A stretch of 9,350 bases of DNA from CAZBUB01 sp046546355 (GTDB lineage Bacteria; Desulfobacterota; Desulfovibrionia; Desulfovibrionales; Desulfothermaceae): contig JBKGXZ010000067.1 in the NCBI GenBank assembly GCA_046546355.1, positions 1-9,350 on the forward strand, written 5' to 3'. A program made the position numbers and the translations under genes. The stretch's first letter is position 1; each line of letters begins with the position of its first letter. This document shows positions 6,517 to 9,350 of this stretch, one piece after another. The notes under the pieces are model-generated. The model worked only from the letters and a program-made list of their open reading frames with translations, was not told the origin of the DNA and did not search any database.

Positions 6517-7561
6517 GGATGATGCCCCCTCCCAGGAGCAGACCCTCAGAGTTGTAGAAGGCAGCTACCTGGCCTGGAGTGGCTGGCTTGCGCTCTTGCC
6601 TGAAGATCACCCGCAGCTGGTTTCCGGCTTCTTCCAGGCTTGCCTGCACCGTAGACTCCCGGTAGTTGGTCTGCACCCAGACCTGCTGCGGCCAGTCTCT
6701 CCTGGGCAGCACAAAGTTGGGCTCCCGCAGCACAAAGCCTGAAGAGCTCAGCTCATGAGCCGGGCCTGCCAACAGCTCATTTCTGGAAGGATCCTTGGCC
6801 AGCACATACAAAGGTTCTCTGAAAGAGATGCCCAGGCCCCTCCTCTGGCCGATGGTGTAGCGGTAGAGGCCCTGATGCCAGCCCAGTACCTTCCCCGAAG
6901 TATCCAGGATCCGGCCCGGCCCGGGCAACTCTGCCCCCTGACTGGCCAGAAATCCGCGATAGTCGTTGTCCGGGACAAAGCAGATCTCCTGGCTCTCTCC
7001 ACCTGCCGGGGGCACAAGGCCCTGCTCCCTCAGGCTGGCATTGACCTGCTGCTTGGTCAGCTGCCCCAGGGGCAGGCAGGCCCTGGCCACCTGCTGCCTG
7101 GAGAGCAGGGCCAGGAAGTAGCTCTGCTCCTTGGCAGAATCCAGACCCCGCCTGATGAGCCCTGCCTGCCTGCGGGCATAGTGTCCTGTGGCCAGGCTGT
7201 CCGCGCCCAGCTCCCTGGCCTTTTGCAGCAGCAGGCCGAATTTGATGCGCACATTGCACCAGGCGCAGGGGTTGGGGGTCTCGCCCTGGAGATAGGATTG
7301 CACAAAGGGCTGCACAATTCGTTCCTGGAAACTGTGGCGCAAATCCAGGATCTGCAGCTCCAGGCCCAGGCCGTGGCAGATCTGGGCCAGCTGCATTTCC
7401 AGGTCCGGATCTGCAGGCTGCACTAATCTGGCGTGCAGGGCAAAGGCTGCCCGGCCCTGCCGGGCAAGAAGCCGCAAGGCCATCAGGCTGTCCCCTCCCC
7501 CGCTTACAGCCACAGCTATGGATGTATGTTCGGGATTTTCTGTATCAGGTAAGACCACCAA
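6509..7561 (-). CDS. mnmA: tRNA-specific 2-thiouridylase MnmA
   Basis: MnmA adds sulfur to C2 of the wobble uridine U34 in the Lys, Glu and Gln tRNAs, using ATP and relayed persulfide sulfur. Visible signatures are the PP-loop SGGGDS (residues 20-25), the catalytic Cys at C102 in the TPNPCAWCN segment, and the second Cys C194 in ESQEICFV. GHYAR, YTIGQRRGLG and a C-terminal beta-barrel follow in the usual order. The length of 350 is slightly short of the roughly 365 typical of the family. The start is uncertain: no ATG precedes the PP-loop, so TTG (7559-7561) or GTG (7556-7558) must be used. AAGAG (7568-7572) is a weak ribosome site six bases before the TTG. The gene overlaps mtaB by 8 bp, so the two are probably co-translated. 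The loop reads GGG where many homologues have GGV or GGM; SGGxDS is intact. Confidence 0.95.
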   Translation of the reverse strand: MVVLPDTENPEHTSIAVAVSGGGDSLMALRLLARQGRAAFALHARLVQPADPDLEMQLAQICHGLGLELQILDLRHSFQERIVQPFVQSYLQGETPNPCAWCNVRIKFGLLLQKARELGADSLATGHYARRQAGLIRRGLDSAKEQSYFLALLSRQQVARACLPLGQLTKQQVNASLREQGLVPPAGGESQEICFVPDNDYRGFLASQGAELPGPGRILDTSGKVLGWHQGLYRYTIGQRRGLGISFREPLYVLAKDPSRNELLAGPAHELSSSGFVLREPNFVLPRRDWPQQVWVQTNYRESTVQASLEEAGNQLRVIFRQERKPATPGQVAAFYNSEGLLLGGGIIHA

Positions 7562-7578
7562 GCGAGACTCTTATAGGG

Positions 7579-7689
7579 AGTTGTCATCAATATCGACTAC
7601 GATTACGCCAACAACTACAACTTCAAAGCTTGAAAGGGCTCTTTCCCCTCGCTATCGCTGTGGTAGTGGTAAGCACAGTCGATACAACT
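7579..7689. repeat. Hexamer-phased inverted repeat (family A, copy 3) in the gatA-mnmA gap
   Basis: The left arm, on the plus strand from 7586, reads in six-base units: ATCAAT, ATCGAC, TACGAT, TACGCC, AACAAC, TACAAC. The right arm, read on the minus strand from 7683 to 7648, gives ATCGAC, TGTGCT, TACCAC, TACCAC, AGCGAT, AGCGAG in the same pattern. The ends are AGTTGT (7579-7584) and its complement ACAACT (7684-7689). The arms are separated by 26 bases (7622-7647). The structure looks like a small MITE- or REP-like element, or a degenerate cruciform. The left head (CTTATA ... CATCAATATCGA) is shared with the tracts at 46-115 and 5125-5183. No coding frame with a start codon crosses it. The rest of the 141-bp gap shows nothing recognisable. 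Confidence 0.75.
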
Positions 7690-7702
7690 AATCTCATCCG
7701 TA

Positions 7703-9175
7703 TCAGCTAAGCAGTCTGCCCTGCCTAGGCAAAGGCTCCTGGTTCCTTTCCAGGACCCGGGCCGCCTGCAAGAGACTTTTCTCTGCAAATGCAGGGGCAA
7801 AGAGCTGCATTCCCACAGGCAGACCGCTTTCCCTGCCCAGTCCAGCAGGCATGCACAGCCCGGGCAAGCCGGTCAGGTTCAGGGGATTGGTGAACACGTC
7901 TGTGAGATACATCTGCAAGGGATCTTCCAGCTTCTCCCCCAGCCTGAAGGCAGTCCCTGGCGCTGTAGGGGCCAGGATCAAATCCACTTCCTGCAGGGCG
8001 TTCTGGTACTCCTCCTGGATCAGTCTCCTGACCTGGGCTGCCTTGCGGTAGTAGGCCTCGTAATATCCGGCGGAGAGCACGTAAGTGCCCAGGATAATTC
8101 TGCGCTGCACCTCGTTGCCCAAGGCCTGGCTGCGGCTCTGGGTATACATCTGCTTGAGATCCCCGCCCTGGGAAGCCCTGTACCCGTAGCGCACCCCGTC
8201 GTATCTAGCCAAGTTGGAGCTGGCCTCAGCCATGACCAGGATATAGTAGGCAGCGATAGCATAGGGGGAGGATGGCAGGGAAATGGGTACCAGCTCCGCA
8301 CCCAGCTCCCGGGCCAGATGCTGAAAATCCTGACCCTTTTCCAGGACCTCGGGATCCAGGCCCTGTTCCCAGTATTCCCTGGGGAGGCCAATTTTTATTC
8401 CTTGCAGGTCCTGACGCTCCTCCAGTTGGCTTAGGTAATCCTCTGGCTGTCTCCGGGCTGAGGTGGAATCCCTGGGATCATGGCCGGCAATGACCTGCAG
8501 CAGCAAGGCGGCGTCCTGCACATCCCTGGTCAATGGCCCTGCCTGATCCAGGGAGGAGCCGTAGGCTATCAGGCCAAACCTGGAGACCAGGCCGTAGGTG
8601 GGCTTCAAGCCCACCAGGCCGCAAAAGCCTGCAGGCTGGCGGATGGAGCCTCCAGTATCCGTACCCAGGGCCAAAGGGGCTTGCAAGGCGGCTACGCTGG
8701 CTGCAGAACCTCCGCTGGATCCGCCTGGCACATGCTCCGGATTCCAGGGATTCTTGGTGGCCCAAAACGCGGAGTTCTCAGTGGAAGAGCCCATGGCGAA
8801 CTCATCCATGTTGGATTTGGCCAGGACTATGCCCCCTGCCTGGAGCAACTTCTCCACCACTGTGGAGTGGTAAAAGGGCACGAAGTTCTCCAGCATCCTG
8901 GAGCCGCAGGTGGCGGGCAGGCCCTTGCAGGCCAGGACATCCTTGACCACCACCGGCAGCCCCCACAGAGGCTGTTCCTGCTTCCAGCCCTGCTCTTGCA
9001 GCTGCCTGGCCCGGGCCAGGGCCCCTTCCTGGTCCACATGCAAAAGCGCGCCCAGCGTAGGCTCTGTGGCCAGGATCCTGTCCAGGCAGGCCTGCACTGC
9101 CTGCTCAGGGCTGACCTCTGCGTGGGCCAGCCTGTGTCTGAGCTCCCCTGCTCCAAGCTGATAGAGTTCCTGCAT
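7703..9175 (-). CDS. gatA: Aspartyl/glutamyl-tRNA amidotransferase subunit A
   Basis: GatA is the glutaminase subunit of GatCAB. It frees ammonia from glutamine, which is used to convert Glu-tRNA(Gln) (and often Asp-tRNA(Asn)) to the correct amide in the cytoplasm. The 490-residue protein has the usual family length and a complete amidase-signature core. The catalytic Lys is K78 (in VVVKDV), the cis-Ser is S153 in the GGSSGGS loop, and the nucleophile is S177 in GTDTGGS; these match K79/S154/S178 of the Staphylococcus enzyme with the same spacing. The ATG at 9175 has a clear AAGGA (9183-9187) seven bases upstream. gatC is directly upstream, but the gap carries an inverted-repeat hairpin, which could alter read-through between the two subunits. 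gatB is not in the window. The next gene, mnmA, is 141 bp downstream across another repeat. Confidence 0.98.
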   Translation of the reverse strand: MQELYQLGAGELRHRLAHAEVSPEQAVQACLDRILATEPTLGALLHVDQEGALARARQLQEQGWKQEQPLWGLPVVVKDVLACKGLPATCGSRMLENFVPFYHSTVVEKLLQAGGIVLAKSNMDEFAMGSSTENSAFWATKNPWNPEHVPGGSSGGSAASVAALQAPLALGTDTGGSIRQPAGFCGLVGLKPTYGLVSRFGLIAYGSSLDQAGPLTRDVQDAALLLQVIAGHDPRDSTSARRQPEDYLSQLEERQDLQGIKIGLPREYWEQGLDPEVLEKGQDFQHLARELGAELVPISLPSSPYAIAAYYILVMAEASSNLARYDGVRYGYRASQGGDLKQMYTQSRSQALGNEVQRRIILGTYVLSAGYYEAYYRKAAQVRRLIQEEYQNALQEVDLILAPTAPGTAFRLGEKLEDPLQMYLTDVFTNPLNLTGLPGLCMPAGLGRESGLPVGMQLFAPAFAEKSLLQAARVLERNQEPLPRQGRLLS

Positions 9176-9207
9176 CTTGATTTCCTTATGTTCCCGGAAG
9201 AGTTACG

Positions 9208-9292
9208 GTTATCGGTTATCAGTTATCGGTTATCGGATCAGAATCTGATCCGATTACAGCTAAGTGACAACTAATAACTGATAACAGATAAC
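9208..9292. repeat. Heptamer-phased hairpin element (family B, copy 2) between gatC and gatA
   Basis: The left arm (9208-9233) is made of GTTATCG, GTTATCA, GTTATCG and GTTATC units. The right arm (9267-9292) is made of the complementary ACTGATA-type units. Read against each other the arms pair at 22 of 26 positions. Between them sits a perfect 11-1-11 palindrome (9232-9254) centred on CAGAATCTG; with one mismatch it extends to 9229-9257. The element fills most of the 116-bp gatC-gatA gap, and its outer end shares one base with the gatC stop codon. There is no T-run after either arm, so it is not a textbook intrinsic terminator. A second copy with the same design lies at 129-229. Confidence 0.85.
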
Positions 9293-9350
9293 TAGAATAT
9301 CTTAGGCACGATGAAAAACCTGCCATCCTGCTGCGGGGCATTGCCCAGCA
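9292..9350 (-). CDS. gatC: GatC C-terminus (partial), Asp/Glu-tRNA amidotransferase subunit C
   Basis: Only the last 18 codons and the TAG stop (9292-9294) lie in the window; the 5' part continues past 9350. The readable tail is LGNAPQQDGRFFIVPKIF, which fits the usual GatC ending: a short NAP-x-x-DG motif followed by a two-aromatic, hydrophobic and V-P-K-hydrophobic terminus. In the known GatCAB complex GatC is the small subunit that wraps around GatA and stabilises it. Its place directly upstream of gatA on the same strand is the standard gatCA order and supports the call strongly despite the short fragment. The first base beyond the stop is already inside a heptamer repeat (9208-9292), whose outer arm shares one base with the stop codon. 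Confidence 0.88.
   Translation of the reverse strand, partial: LGNAPQQDGRFFIVPKIF

Noticed and set aside
7632..7645. GAAAG-GGCT-CTTTC as a terminator after gatA
   Set aside because: The stem is only five pairs and AT-rich, and no T-run follows on the minus strand. It lies in the loop of the larger inverted repeat.
7522..7710. Plus-strand frames through the repeats giving HQYR-LRLR-type or INID-type peptides
   Set aside because: The six-base period keeps frames open and makes dipeptide repeats. The frames have nearby stops, no start codon in the INID frame and no ribosome site, and all copies are intergenic.
129..9292. The two heptamer elements as ends of one large mobile element or island
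   Set aside because: The nine complete genes between them are conserved housekeeping genes in a familiar order, with no integrase or transposase. The two copies are better explained as independent dispersed repeats.

Overview
The window reads as a conserved housekeeping chromosome segment from a deltaproteobacterium. The best guess is a Desulfovibrionales-type sulfate reducer (Desulfobacterota). This placement is inferred from three things: the gene order DUF4416-yicC-remA-gmk-TPR-recJ, the presence of a DUF4416 protein, and the style of the TPR protein. No rRNA or tRNA marker is present to confirm it. All nine complete genes, and the fragment of gatC at the right edge, are on the minus strand, so transcription runs from high to low coordinates. 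By eye the coding DNA is GC-rich and the gaps are AT-rich and packed with repeats.

Layout in the direction of transcription. First comes the end of gatC (9350-9292), a gap filled by a heptamer-phased hairpin, and gatA. A gap with a hexamer-phased inverted repeat follows, then mnmA and mtaB, which overlap by 8 bp. These genes are all about tRNA: GatCAB amidates Glu-tRNA(Gln) or Asp-tRNA(Asn), MnmA thiolates U34 of the Lys/Glu/Gln tRNAs, and MtaB methylthiolates t6A37. After a third gap with another hexamer tract comes a tight six-gene run with gaps of 3-39 bp or overlaps: DUF4416, yicC, remA (DUF370), gmk, a TPR protein and recJ. It mixes RNA turnover, GMP phosphorylation, a small DNA-binding regulator and DNA repair. 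Beyond recJ, positions 1-240 hold a second heptamer hairpin and a third hexamer tract. A possible next minus-strand gene starts at position 28, with weak support.

The genes are ordinary members of known families. The unusual content is in the four gaps over about 100 bp, which carry two families of short-period repeats. Family A is a hexamer-phased tract (pattern close to WNCRAY). It occurs three times in one orientation with a conserved end, and each copy lies just upstream of a transcription-unit start. Family B is an 85-101 bp hairpin built of GTTATCG-type heptamers around a CAGAWTCTG palindrome. It occurs twice, each time at or within a few bases of a stop codon (recJ and gatC). Together they bracket transcription units, with B at 3' ends and A at 5' ends. 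They may be dispersed non-coding elements that influence transcription boundaries. I saw no CRISPR array, transposase, defence gene or phage gene.
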